Below, piece after piece: positions 1 through 9,230 of a stretch of DNA of 64,000 nucleotides. Numbering within the stretch: position 1 is the first letter of the stretch; the number at the start of each line of letters is the position of its first letter. The notes beneath the pieces are model-generated. The model was not told the origin of the DNA, ran no database searches, and was given only the letters and a program-made list of their open reading frames with translations. The position numbers and the translations under genes were made by a program. Origin of the DNA: Gracilariopsis chorda (Eukaryota > Rhodophyta > Florideophyceae > Gracilariales > Gracilariaceae); NCBI GenBank assembly GCA_003194525.1, contig NBIV01000087.1, positions 124,001-188,000 on the forward strand, written 5' to 3'.

Positions 1-2
1 GT

Positions 3-137
3 CTCCCGCTCGACCAGCGCCGTATCGAAGTCGGGGTAGAGCGTGCGTGTATGGACATGGGGGAGAGGTTCAGGGAGATGGAAGAACGAAAGAGGATGAT
101 AGCTGTACTTGACGCAGTAGTGAAGAAGCTTCAGTAA
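3..137 (+). CDS. Harbinger Myb-like partner protein, C-terminal end (gene runs off the left edge)
   Basis: An open frame enters from the left edge and ends in TAA at 135-137. Its last 44 residues are charged and helical, with a run of Glu/Arg/Lys ending in VVKKLQ. This resembles the tail of the Myb/trihelix-like DNA-binding partner encoded by the second Harbinger element here (15100-15825), which ends in VLERLVEKI. It lies tail to tail with the Harbinger transposase on the other strand, the same layout as the second element. In this family the partner protein binds the element ends and brings the transposase into the nucleus. The assignment rests on position and a short tail, so it is moderate. 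Confidence 0.45.
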   Translation, partial: LPLDQRRIEVGVERACMDMGERFREMEERKRMIAVLDAVVKKLQ

Positions 138-271
138 AGGCAACAGACAGACAAGAAAGGGAGAAAAATGCTCCAAGCGGCCCTACAAGAGCCTCGCCTA
201 CGGCTCGGCTGACGGGACCTTTGCTCCTGGACTTTGCTCTTGCTCCTCACGCTCGCGCGCAGTTTACTGCA

Positions 272-652
272 CTACGGCCCAAGATATTCTTCAATTGTCA
301 GGGGCCGGCAATTGAAGTACGAAATGACCTGTCCTGCGTGACTCATGCATATCTTAAAATTCCATAGCAGTGTTGCGGACTTGTGCAGCAAGTCGATCTG
401 CGCCTGTCCAACCTCGAGAAGCCTTTTAAAGTCTTGGGAGGTGAAGATCTGTTTCAGATCTTTGTCTGTCCACTCCACCGCCTCAAGAACAGCGCTCATA
501 TCTTTGCTGTAGGCCGCCTGACTCTCCGTTGCCCCAACCCTTGAATTTGCCGTTTGTAACCACGCGCCAAAAACATAGGCAGCGTCACCGTACAGACAGT
601 ACTGGATGCCATTAATCGTAAGACCCTCCTGCAACGCTGTATCCAGCTTAAT
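272..652 (-). pseudogene. Harbinger/DDE_4 transposase, C-terminal part (split by the MULE)
   Basis: This is the C-terminal part of a Harbinger-type (DDE_4) nuclease. It contains the second catalytic Asp in LYGDAAY and a possible Glu near AVEW, followed by the helical tail that ends this family. The N-terminal part lies at 8465-9230. If the MULE and one copy of its target duplication are removed, the two parts join in the same frame across MTLYHQI..L, in the middle of the catalytic domain. The gene was therefore one exon before the insertion. No independent start codon or promoter is evident for this half. Confidence 0.75.
643..652. repeat. Target-site duplication, left copy of the MULE
   Basis: CCAGCTTAAT lies immediately outside the left inverted repeat. 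It matches CCAGATTAAT at 8465-8474 at 9 of 10 positions. Mutator-like elements usually duplicate 8-11 bp. Confidence 0.75.
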
Positions 653-891
653 GGGGAAGGGCTAAACTACACGACGTAGATAGTGTAGGCGAGTCAGCGC
701 GCATTTGCACCAATAAAAAGAGAGAGTCAGCGGGCACGTGCCACGGCGAGCTGCACAAGTGCCCGTGCCACTTCAGATCTTACTGTAGCCAATAATACGC
801 CCCTATTTTGGATTTCAACCAGTAGATCCGCAGAGTCAGCGCATTCCCTCTATCCCTGCTCTCTCCGGCCGCCAAGTCAGCACAACGTAAA
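653..891 (+). repeat. MULE terminal inverted repeat, left
   Basis: It starts GGGGAAGGGCTAAA and is the reverse complement of 8227-8464 with about three substitutions. The repeat itself contains a self-complementary stretch (GGGCAC...GTGCCC near 737-768). The first open frame starts about 180 bp inside it, so the repeat probably also carries the promoter. Confidence 0.9.
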
Positions 892-1072
892 TGAGATGTA
901 GATGCAGTCGAGGTTACCGCGCGGCGTCGTCAAAATGTGTGGGAATGACAGATACGTCAGGTACTACGTCCTCCTTCACATCTTCGACGACCCTTTCAAA
1001 GACTGCTGACTCTCTCTACGTCCCAATCTCCTTCCCGGACCGCTCTCTTGTACTGTTCTATTGCTTTGAGCA

Positions 1073-4000
1073 ATGGAGCAAAAAAAAGCGTCTGACTACG
1101 TAGATATTCTCCCAGAACATGAACTTTATGAAACCTTTACGTCGTTCTGGGAGAATCTTGAAAAGCGTACGCAAATGCGCATCAGTGATGGCTCTGCGAG
1201 TTCCGAAGTCCTTTTTGCGGTTGTGAAGGACCATGTAGCCAGAATCTTGATCGCAGAAGGCAAAGAAACATCACCGGTTTCTTTGGTACACAGTTCAAAA
1301 CCTGACTCGGAAATGTGTAGCGATTTGATCTCAACAGCTGTTTTGAACATGGTACCTTCTGTTGGTGTGGCTTTTGCCTCATGTTCTATTGGAGTGATGC
1401 TGACAAGGCTATCGAAGTCATTCAAGGGAAAGAAGGGAAACATACAGGAAGAGGATTTGGAAGTGTTCAAGAAGTGGTTTACCTTTAAAGGTAATGGTGA
1501 TACAGAGATAAACACGGTTTTAGTCCCATTGAACATGTCTAACAGCCATTGGGGTGTTTTGGTAGGGAAGAAAATTGTCAATGCGGCGCGAGGAACGCAA
1601 CGATGGACGGTTTGGTTTGGAGACAGTCTTGGAATGTCTGTTGATCGAAGGATTATGAAACTGTTCTCTTTCTTGTTTCCATTTTGCCTCACAGGAGATG
1701 AAGCGCTACGTGCGGTGATATCGGAGCGGAACTACATGCTACAGGTAAAAGGGTTTAAGCGACAAAAGGACTCGCACAGCTGTGGTTGCTATGGTGTTTC
1801 CCTTTTCACCATGTTCAGTGCGGACCACGGCTGTATCCCGAAGCGAACCTACGCCTCTGGGTACAGCCGAGCATTGACTGAGAGGATTCGATGGATGTCC
1901 ATTAGAATCCGGATTCTACACATATTCATGGCGAAGGAGTTCTTTCAAACCGACATTGTTACTGAAACAATGGTCGTACGGCTCCGGTCAGAGCATCGTT
2001 TAGAACTCCTTCGCATGAGGAAGGAAGGTAAACAACGGCAGCGTACGAAACGAAGCGTGGAGCGGAGCATTGGGATGCAGACTGGAAAGGAAGAAGCTGG
2101 AAAGGAAGAGGGAACGGATGTGAATACAGTTCTGGGAGAACGAAAAGCAGGAGAAGGAAAGGTCGTGGATGTTTTCAACGACCCCTGTAGAGAGACGAAT
2201 CTTCAGCCAATGCCGTTGGGTACGCGCGACTCTGAGGCGCGTGCTATACGGAAAAGCCAGCGAACAAAGCGTGTTCATGAGCTGAACCAAAGTTCTGTTC
2301 AGAGCAGTGGGATGTGTCTACCCCTGAAGATTCGCATGAAGCGACGAGTGCAGTTTTCTGATTCTGCTCCGGTTGTAGCGGACATTGTGAACACATTGAT
2401 TGAGATATGTGTATCACAGGGCTCCGAGATGGTGCACAAAGCGCTAGGTGAGAAAACTGGAAGAAGTTCTGAAGTAAGTGGAGCATCAGGTGTAGAAGAG
2501 GAGCAGGAAATGATTCAGACTGGAGAAGGTAGTGAAGTAGACATGGAAATTGACGGACATTCACCAGCAAAGACGATCAGTCGGACACAGGCACAGGTAG
2601 AAGTTGAAGCTGAAGAAGGAGCGAAGGATACCGCGGCGCCTTCCGAGCTGAACGCAGAAACTGAAAAACATATTGAAGAGAAGAAGCAGGCTTCTGAGAA
2701 TGGTGGTCAAGCTCAAGAGCTCAATGAAGAGCTGGCAGCCTGTTCTGACGCTCAGATACAGGAGAAGCCGCACATGGAGCTACCATCAATGACTATGTGT
2801 GAAGGACGCACTACGAAGACCGGGTCATGCACTGAGGATCAGGCAGACGTCCAAGAGACATTTGAAAACAATGGAAGGCGTTTATGGGTTGATGTGAAAC
2901 TTGAGGACGGTGGTGAATGTAAGACAGAACTTGCGATGTCAAACGAGAGGCTTGTATCAGCTCTGAAAGGTTTAAAGAAGGTCTTTGACCTCCCTGCACT
3001 GGTTGCCTACATCGCTAAGAACTTTGGCTACCTTTATGGTGTACAATACTTCTCAGTGTTGCAGACGAGGAAGTCCAGGTCGTCTGCGCTGCTCACCGGA
3101 AAATTGCGGTGTCTGCGGCACAAGTCGCAGTGCCGCTCCAACATTCGAGCAAAGTTCTATCCCATGGAGAGATGTTGGGTAGTTGAACAGGACCTGATAC
3201 ACACGCACACCCCCCAACAACTTCCATGCCCCGATGATGTTGTAAGAAGGAGGTTTGAGGGCATTCGCTCCTCTTTAGCCTCCCGTCTACAAGAATGGGA
3301 AGAGCACATACGGAAAAATGGAGAATATGTACGTCTGTCATGCATATTTCGAACCATACCCCCCTTCCAGGGAGCCGAGTTCTACAACAGCTCATCATGC
3401 TACCTCCTAGAGCATTCACATGGTCCTTTATCTCAAAGCGATGCAGAAACAGGAAGCGAAGACGATATGGCGTATGGCGACTCCAGTGGGGCTGAGGACT
3501 TTTATCCCTTCTATTGCGTGTTGCATAGCACGAAATGTCCTGAGAGGGGAGGTGTTTTTGATGGCCGTGCTTCGCAAAGAGCAGTTCACGAACCCAAACC
3601 CGAGCTTTGGAAGCAACACTCCTCGGTTTCACAGGAAGGAGGTAGGCCGTTTTCCAATCTACCGAAGAGACGGCAGCAAGGACCTATCTCAAGGGAAGAC
3701 ATCGGGAAAGGTGGCGTAAACGATGTAAAATGCTCGGATGGACTTCTGGATAATGCGTTTAACGTCGAGAGTGGCGTAAGAGGCGATTTTGGCATTAGCT
3801 CTTTTGAAGCTGACCCCCCTGCTGCTTCTCCGAACTCCTCAACACAAACAGTGGACGCGAAATGCGAGCGTGCACGCCACAGCGCTGTGGGCGCCGAATT
3901 AGGCTCAAAAATGAGTGAGGAGAGTGAAACTCTCAACGCAAACGTTGCATATGCGCAGCAGGTTTCAGATGAGCAATCCGTTGAAGAAGAGGAGGCGCTG

Positions 4001-4138
4001 CTGATTGATCGATTCTTAGATGACGAAGAGGAGGTTCCTTCATGCTTCTTCGAAGACTCTGATGGTGGCATCCTGAATGAAGAAGAATCGGAATCGAAGG
4101 AGAAGGATGGCCTTGGAGAGAAGGACGAAAAGTACTGA
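1073..4138 (+). CDS. MULE-encoded ULP1-like cysteine peptidase with FAR1/GCM-type zinc finger
   Basis: The ATG-initiated frame has 1021 codons and ends in TGA. An N-terminal C48 (ULP1/SENP) domain shows the catalytic series His159 (SHWGVLV), Asp184 (FGDSLG) and Cys237 (HSCGCYG). A low-complexity acidic middle follows, and around residues 640-720 a C-C-H-H finger of the WRKY-GCM1/FAR1 type (LRCLRHK...C...IHTHTP). The tail is again acidic. ULP1 domains are known in some plant MULEs (Kaonashi type). Here the domain lies upstream of the transposase and in the same reading frame, with only this TGA between them. It could act as a deSUMOylating protease, but the substrate is unknown. Confidence 0.75.
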   Translation: MEQKKASDYVDILPEHELYETFTSFWENLEKRTQMRISDGSASSEVLFAVVKDHVARILIAEGKETSPVSLVHSSKPDSEMCSDLISTAVLNMVPSVGVAFASCSIGVMLTRLSKSFKGKKGNIQEEDLEVFKKWFTFKGNGDTEINTVLVPLNMSNSHWGVLVGKKIVNAARGTQRWTVWFGDSLGMSVDRRIMKLFSFLFPFCLTGDEALRAVISERNYMLQVKGFKRQKDSHSCGCYGVSLFTMFSADHGCIPKRTYASGYSRALTERIRWMSIRIRILHIFMAKEFFQTDIVTETMVVRLRSEHRLELLRMRKEGKQRQRTKRSVERSIGMQTGKEEAGKEEGTDVNTVLGERKAGEGKVVDVFNDPCRETNLQPMPLGTRDSEARAIRKSQRTKRVHELNQSSVQSSGMCLPLKIRMKRRVQFSDSAPVVADIVNTLIEICVSQGSEMVHKALGEKTGRSSEVSGASGVEEEQEMIQTGEGSEVDMEIDGHSPAKTISRTQAQVEVEAEEGAKDTAAPSELNAETEKHIEEKKQASENGGQAQELNEELAACSDAQIQEKPHMELPSMTMCEGRTTKTGSCTEDQADVQETFENNGRRLWVDVKLEDGGECKTELAMSNERLVSALKGLKKVFDLPALVAYIAKNFGYLYGVQYFSVLQTRKSRSSALLTGKLRCLRHKSQCRSNIRAKFYPMERCWVVEQDLIHTHTPQQLPCPDDVVRRRFEGIRSSLASRLQEWEEHIRKNGEYVRLSCIFRTIPPFQGAEFYNSSSCYLLEHSHGPLSQSDAETGSEDDMAYGDSSGAEDFYPFYCVLHSTKCPERGGVFDGRASQRAVHEPKPELWKQHSSVSQEGGRPFSNLPKRRQQGPISREDIGKGGVNDVKCSDGLLDNAFNVESGVRGDFGISSFEADPPAASPNSSTQTVDAKCERARHSAVGAELGSKMSEESETLNANVAYAQQVSDEQSVEEEEALLIDRFLDDEEEVPSCFFEDSDGGILNEEESESKEKDGLGEKDEKY

Positions 4139-6844
4139 ACAGAAGATGGTGATGAAGAACTGGGCACGGAATCCGTACAGAACACGATACCGAATGAAAG
4201 AATTGAGGAGTGTTTTAAAGCAGCAGTCTTAGCCTATCTGGAAACCCTTCCTCTCAATGCTCCTGGTGTCACGGTTCTGAAGGAAGTTCAATTTATCGCG
4301 GACTGCTTCGGGTACAGCTTATTCGTAAGGACTTCTATATACTTTGGAGAACGAAAGCGATCTCCGGATAAGGCAAAGTCTCCCAAGAGTCGTGGTGCTG
4401 AACGTGGGAATAGAAGGGTGCTGAAGAAGGGAATCTTGAAGTGCGATCAATACAATAACAAGATGACGCGATGCCTCTTCTCGATAACGATTAAGACGGA
4501 GGATTCTGGGCAGGAGGAAGATGGTGGAATGATCTACGTGGCTAATTTAAATGGTTGTAAACAAGGACATGATCCCTCTGGGAGCTTTGGTATTAGACAT
4601 CTCAAGCCGCAAATGCGTTCTGAATCGATACATATGACGAACGATTTGCATATGAGCTTTAGAGATACCATACGATACCTGGAAGACAAGTACAATCAGA
4701 AGATAAATCCGGTATCGGCGAGGAAGAAGTTGAGGTATGCTTCCTCCACAAGCAATCCCCGCGATTTGGAATGTGTAAGGTTGTGTGATCTGCTCTTTTC
4801 GTTGAGCCAGGAGGATGCAGGGAATAAGGGATTCTTCGCTGCGGATGATTCGGGTAGGATGAAGTACGCTTGTTGGTCGTTTCGAGAGTGGATGGAAGAC
4901 TACCAGAAGTTCGGCATTGTTCCGGGGGTATCTATTGATTGTAAAGCCATAGCCAATAGATACGGTTTCCCTCTGGTCACCATTAATGGAAGAGCCAATG
5001 ATGGTCATGTGTTGACATTTTTCATGGGGTATATGTGCTCCGAAACAGAAGAGGACTTCGTACGAATTCTGTCCTACTTCAAGTCTATAGTCGCCGTCTC
5101 ACCGGCGATGGTAGTGATGGACCAGAACACTGCGTGTATAAATGCAGCTGAGAAGGTGTTCAATTCGTCCTATATAAGCCTCGACGAATGGCATCTGAAC
5201 GAGAATCAGAAGAAGAATGTGGCCAATTGGTGTAGAAAGATTGGTAAGATGGAGTGGATGCACGATATGAAGAAAGACCTGTTCAACCTCAGAAAGTCAT
5301 ATACGTCGGAAACGTTTTTCGAAAGGAGAAGAATGCTGGAATCCAAGTACTTTGATGCTTTTGACGATCGTCTCCCTGTGTGGTATAAGTACTTGTACCA
5401 CTATAAGCCGCATATGCTGGTGTCTTGCTTCCGAAACGCGGCTATACCTACCCGTTACATGTTCCAAGGAACTGGCTACACCGAATCTTCTAACTCTGCA
5501 TACAAGAAAATCATTATATCGAAGAAGATTCCCTTGTGCAAGATTCCTTTGGAGGTTAGGCGTATATCCCAAGAACGGGCTGATACCCGGAACTTGGAGC
5601 TTGTAAGAACCTTATCTTCTCAAAGTGGGAGATATCGGAAGACAAGAGAGCTTGAGCACTTTCTACCTGTAGAAGTTGTAGACAGCCTGGTGGCTGAGTA
5701 CACGAACTACGCCTTGGCGCACTTCGTAGATTTGAGTTTTAAGCCCTCGAAGAACTACATTCTTTCCAGCACAGAGGTTGTGGATTATTCACAGGAAGCG
5801 TGGCCGGAAGCAATCAGAAACCTGGAAAGTAGTTCAACCCCAGCAATGGGACCTGTAGCTCGCTTTAAGTTGAAATGGGGAAGCCATCTGAGTCAGAGCC
5901 GGAATGCGTCGGTGGATGAAGAGCGCTCATCACAGGAGACTGTTGTGCAATTCTCAAAAAGGTATACGGGATCGGGGGATGACGTTAAGGCAGAGTTTAT
6001 TGGTGTCTGTTCCTGTGGGCAGCCCTGGTCCGTTGGTTTTGCTTGTCGTCACATGGTTCGATGTGCTGTGGTTTATCAGGAAGAACGTCTGCGGTTCCCT
6101 GAACTACGAAACATACTAGGATACTTCATACCTCTTGAAGCGCTTTTCTCTACATACTGGAGAAAAGATACTTCTGCTATGACAGTCCCATACTTGGCGA
6201 AACTCAGGTCAGAGACCCGATACTTCAACAACGAGGAGATGGATTACCGACTACGCCGTTTTGATGAGTCGACGGAGAAAGAGTTTATCCCCATTGACTC
6301 AGATATACTTAGAACCAGTAGAGAAGACTCGGAAGTAGATGGGTACAATACGTACATGGAAGGAAAAAACCTCTACGATGCTTTACATCGACAAGCTACT
6401 GGAATTGGACGTGTTGCGGTGAGTGGAGTTCTACGTCTTTTAAGGGATGCCATCGCGGACATTCAGCAAGGAAAAGCGACACACTTCGAAGCTAGAGGTA
6501 CCTTTAAAACAAGGCTGGCTTCATTAACAGAACACGCGGAAGAAACAGAGAACACTGTCACTTTACTGCATCCATCGTCTTCTACAAAAGATTTCAGTTC
6601 ATCAGGGATCCGTCCGCCAAACAATGGACGCCACAGAGCACAACGGAGAAAGAAAAGCTCCTTGGAGCGCACGAGAAAGCGAGCGAGGACAAGCCCACAT
6701 TCATCCCAGGAAGTGTCTCAGAAAGACTGTCACCCACCTTCAACATCCTCAGAACCAGCTGTGGCACCCTCAACTTCCATAGCCCAAGACGTGCAAGACA
6801 AAGCACTTCGAATTATGTCAAAGTCTCTCGGACACATCCACTAG
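4139..6844 (+). CDS. MULE transposase (second zinc finger, DDE nuclease, SWIM finger)
   Basis: This continues the upstream frame after the TGA at 4136-4138 with no further stop until TAG at 6842. A second FAR1/GCM-like finger (ILKCDQYNNKMTRC...KQGHDP) comes first. The MULE nuclease follows with candidate catalytic Asp at codons 4937 (VSIDCK) and 5120 (VVMDQN) and Glu at 5483 (GYTESSNS). A SWIM finger (CSCGQPW...ACRH) starts near 6010. The tail is basic and Ser-rich, with a likely nuclear signal near 6650-6690. The first in-frame ATG (4463) falls inside the second finger, so this part lacks a convincing start of its own and was probably translated as one protein with the ULP1 part. Confidence 0.8.
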   Translation, partial: TEDGDEELGTESVQNTIPNERIEECFKAAVLAYLETLPLNAPGVTVLKEVQFIADCFGYSLFVRTSIYFGERKRSPDKAKSPKSRGAERGNRRVLKKGILKCDQYNNKMTRCLFSITIKTEDSGQEEDGGMIYVANLNGCKQGHDPSGSFGIRHLKPQMRSESIHMTNDLHMSFRDTIRYLEDKYNQKINPVSARKKLRYASSTSNPRDLECVRLCDLLFSLSQEDAGNKGFFAADDSGRMKYACWSFREWMEDYQKFGIVPGVSIDCKAIANRYGFPLVTINGRANDGHVLTFFMGYMCSETEEDFVRILSYFKSIVAVSPAMVVMDQNTACINAAEKVFNSSYISLDEWHLNENQKKNVANWCRKIGKMEWMHDMKKDLFNLRKSYTSETFFERRRMLESKYFDAFDDRLPVWYKYLYHYKPHMLVSCFRNAAIPTRYMFQGTGYTESSNSAYKKIIISKKIPLCKIPLEVRRISQERADTRNLELVRTLSSQSGRYRKTRELEHFLPVEVVDSLVAEYTNYALAHFVDLSFKPSKNYILSSTEVVDYSQEAWPEAIRNLESSSTPAMGPVARFKLKWGSHLSQSRNASVDEERSSQETVVQFSKRYTGSGDDVKAEFIGVCSCGQPWSVGFACRHMVRCAVVYQEERLRFPELRNILGYFIPLEALFSTYWRKDTSAMTVPYLAKLRSETRYFNNEEMDYRLRRFDESTEKEFIPIDSDILRTSREDSEVDGYNTYMEGKNLYDALHRQATGIGRVAVSGVLRLLRDAIADIQQGKATHFEARGTFKTRLASLTEHAEETENTVTLLHPSSSTKDFSSSGIRPPNNGRHRAQRRKKSSLERTRKRARTSPHSSQEVSQKDCHPPSTSSEPAVAPSTSIAQDVQDKALRIMSKSLGHIH

Positions 6845-7132
6845 CTGTAGCATTGACCACAGGCGTTTGATCCCTTTCCTTCTTTCATATTTTCTTTGAG
6901 CTCTTTCTGTTCTTCATAAAAGCCTTGAGGTCTTGCTTCTTTCGCTTTCTGCTTCACTTTAATTCTTTATTCAACTTCTAGATATCGTCGCGTATTCTAA
7001 AACCTCGTCCAAGAACGCGTGAACAGTCTTTCTTGCATCTGAGAAACCCGAAATGGTAGCCCAGTTGGAATTGTTCCATGCACCTCGATCACTGAAGAGC
7101 CAACGTATCTTTGAAAAGACTAAACAATAGTA

Positions 7133-7810
7133 TCACCTGAACTCATGAACAGCAATCGGAGATGCAGTTTCTTCCGACTTAACTTCAACTGTCCCCAACA
7201 GTACTTCAGGTCCATGCTGGTTCACGTCGGACTCGTCAATCCCAGTTACACAACTCGAATCTCTTGTTATAGCTTCAGTCGTTGCACGGTCCACACGCAC
7301 GTTTTCTGTGAGCATACCTTCTGCGACCACAATGGGAGACTGCTCTGAGTCGACCTGTTGAATGTCACCTAATTCCTCAACGACTGCTTGACCGTATACC
7401 TTATCCGGATCGACAACATCTTCATAGTCTTCTTCAATATCAGAATGAGCATCAAGGTCTGCGGGTCTCCCTTCCGCAGTTAAGTGAAGCTCCTCCACTT
7501 CGTCCCGAACATCGAACTCAACAGGCGCTTGTCCGCTCAGGCCCTCATCTTCCTCATCAGCTTCGTCGTACTCATCATCATCCTCTCCTACGACTTTGAG
7601 AGTAACAAAAGCCAGTACAGGTGGCTCTGCTTCAAAGTCCTCGTCGCCACCATACTCTTCCCTTTTGGCATCAACTTCTTCAATGTACTCCTCGTCTGCA
7701 CCCTCCTCAGCACCTCCTCCCTCAACAACAGCCGCATCTACATCAACTACGAGTCTGGGAATTGATTCTTGTTCCTGCTCTTGCGATGTGTCCACATCTT
7801 CGGTAGGCAT
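7133..7810 (-). CDS. MULE second gene: acidic protein of unknown function
   Basis: A 225-residue frame starts at ATG 7810 and is rich in Glu, Asp and Val. In the same frame the coding pattern continues upstream to about 8218, broken only by one TAG at 7879-7877. The ancestral product may therefore have had about 360 residues. No domain is recognised. It converges on the transposase gene and sits next to the right inverted repeat, like mudrB in MuDR, but no sequence relationship is claimed. The complementary strand is also open but Ser-rich, which is the usual shadow of acidic coding sequence. A true upstream ATG is missing, so an unseen exon or decay is possible. Confidence 0.4.
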   Translation of the reverse strand: MPTEDVDTSQEQEQESIPRLVVDVDAAVVEGGGAEEGADEEYIEEVDAKREEYGGDEDFEAEPPVLAFVTLKVVGEDDDEYDEADEEDEGLSGQAPVEFDVRDEVEELHLTAEGRPADLDAHSDIEEDYEDVVDPDKVYGQAVVEELGDIQQVDSEQSPIVVAEGMLTENVRVDRATTEAITRDSSCVTGIDESDVNQHGPEVLLGTVEVKSEETASPIAVHEFR

Positions 7811-8226
7811 TCCAGCATCTTGCCCTTTAGCTTCGCCCTCGACATCGAAAGCAGTCGCTTCCGTTTCAACTACGCGCTATTGGCCAGTCGCAGAAATCTC
7901 GTCGTCTTCTCTTTCGGCCTTTTCGAGTTTGTGGAGCTCAGTTTCCACTGGATTCTCTGTACTGCCGCCATCATCTACCTGCGTTGCGATCACCACGGCT
8001 TCCTCCGCAACAGGTTCGATGGTCCCTAGATCCAAATTGTGCTCTCGAGGCTCATCTTCGGTAATTGGGTAGGCGTCATCCCCAGCCTTGTCCACTGGGT
8101 CCTGGGCCGTAGTGTCCTCTGCAACGCCAATAATACCCACCGCACGATCACGATTCCCTAATCCTCTTCTTCCTCGGCTACGCTCACCCGTTTGCACAAA
8201 GATGGCGCCAAATGGCAATTATGATT

Positions 8227-8464
8227 TTTACGTTGTGCTGACTTGGCGGCCGGAGAGAGCAGGGATAGAGGGAATGCTCTGACTCTGCGGATCTACTGGT
8301 TGAAATCCAAAATAGGGGCGTATTATTGGCTACAGTAAGATCTCAAGTGGCACGGGCACTTGTGCAGCTCGCCGTGGCACGTGCCCGCTGACTCTCTCTT
8401 TTTATTGGTGCAAATGCGCGCTGACTCGCCTACACTATCTACGTCGTGTATTTTAGCCCTTCCC
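8227..8464 (-). repeat. MULE terminal inverted repeat, right
   Basis: Reverse complement of 653-891 with about three substitutions. The outer end reads CCCTTCCCC and is followed directly by the right target duplication. Confidence 0.9.
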
Positions 8465-8474
8465 CCAGATTAAT
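8465..8474. repeat. Target-site duplication, right copy of the MULE
   Basis: CCAGATTAAT pairs with the left copy at 643-652, with one mismatch. The duplicated sequence lies within the Harbinger transposase coding frame. Confidence 0.75.
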
Positions 8475-9230
8475 CTGGTGGTACAGCGTCATATAGTGTT
8501 GCCGTCCAACCTCTTGCCCATACAGGTAATACATAAGGCCTTCTTGCGTGGTGATCATCTGGTATATTGGGCTGTGGAAGCGCTTGTGACTAGAGTAGCA
8601 CGGTCTCTGGTTCGCTCCTCCACCTCTCGTACGGCTCATCTGTATCTTTGTGCAGTCAATAAAACCGAGGCAGTTATCCGGGAGTGCACCCTTCGCTTAA
8701 ATGGCCTCGGCATACATCGCTACACTGTGCTCTATAAGAGAGGATCGGAATGTTTCCAACAGATGCCCTTTTGACGCAGTAAGGCTCTCGAAAACCTCCC
8801 AGAACAGCTCGGAAAGCGCTAACGCACGCATACTGAACATAGTCTCGACGTCTTTCAAGTGCCTAGGAAAAGCCAACTTACGCAGTACAACACAGGCAGC
8901 AGTAAACGGGTCACAACGAAAGCGGTAATGCTTGGTTTTACCTGATGGCCAACCGCAAAAACCAACTACCTGATTGATCTCGTGATTACAAAATCGAAAG
9001 TTACGCAGGCTCTCCTCCTCGCTAAATATATTCATGTTGAACATACTCGAGGAAATATGCCGCGAGCGCAGCTGGAGTTTTTGCACATCTGACTGCGCCT
9101 CACGGCAGCGCTTGTGCACTCCCAGCAACAGCTCATCGTCGGCGTCGAATACGATTGCTGCCAGCATGAACCGCTTCTGCTTGTCACGGCGCCCCTTTGC
9201 ACGCCCGATCTCAAGGTCAGGTGGGCGCAT
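8465..9230 (-). pseudogene. Harbinger/DDE_4 transposase, N-terminal part (split by the MULE, one nonsense codon)
   Basis: The frame starts at ATG 9230 (MRPPDLEIGR). It contains the helical N-terminal region (FRFCNHEINQVVGF...YRFRCDPFTA) and the first catalytic Asp in GFIDCTKI, followed by the conserved HKRFHS motif. One TAA at 8699-8697 interrupts an otherwise continuous frame. The rest of the gene is at 272-652, beyond the inserted MULE. The open frame can be extended upstream to 9533, but that stretch has no family signature and probably is not coding. Confidence 0.75.

Larger units (their letters stand above)
653..8464. mobile_element. Mutator-like element (MULE) with ULP1, nested in a Harbinger element
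   Basis: The element is 7,812 bp long and bounded by inverted repeats of about 238 bp that differ at only about three positions by eye. A 9-10 bp target duplication flanks it. Inside is a long plus-strand frame (ULP1 peptidase, zinc fingers, MULE nuclease, SWIM finger) and a convergent minus-strand acidic frame. Both begin just inside their repeats, which resembles the mudrA/mudrB layout of maize MuDR. Near-identical ends suggest a recent insertion. Both frames carry one in-frame stop, so the copy may be non-autonomous, or may depend on readthrough. Confidence 0.88.

Noticed and set aside
3586..4185. 199-codon Ser-rich minus-strand frame
   Set aside because: Shadow of the acidic tail of the ULP1 part of the MULE gene.
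7596..8072. Plus-strand Ser-rich open frame inside the MULE
   Set aside because: It mirrors the acidic minus-strand frame; GAA/GAG runs read as TTC/CTC and TCN on the other strand.
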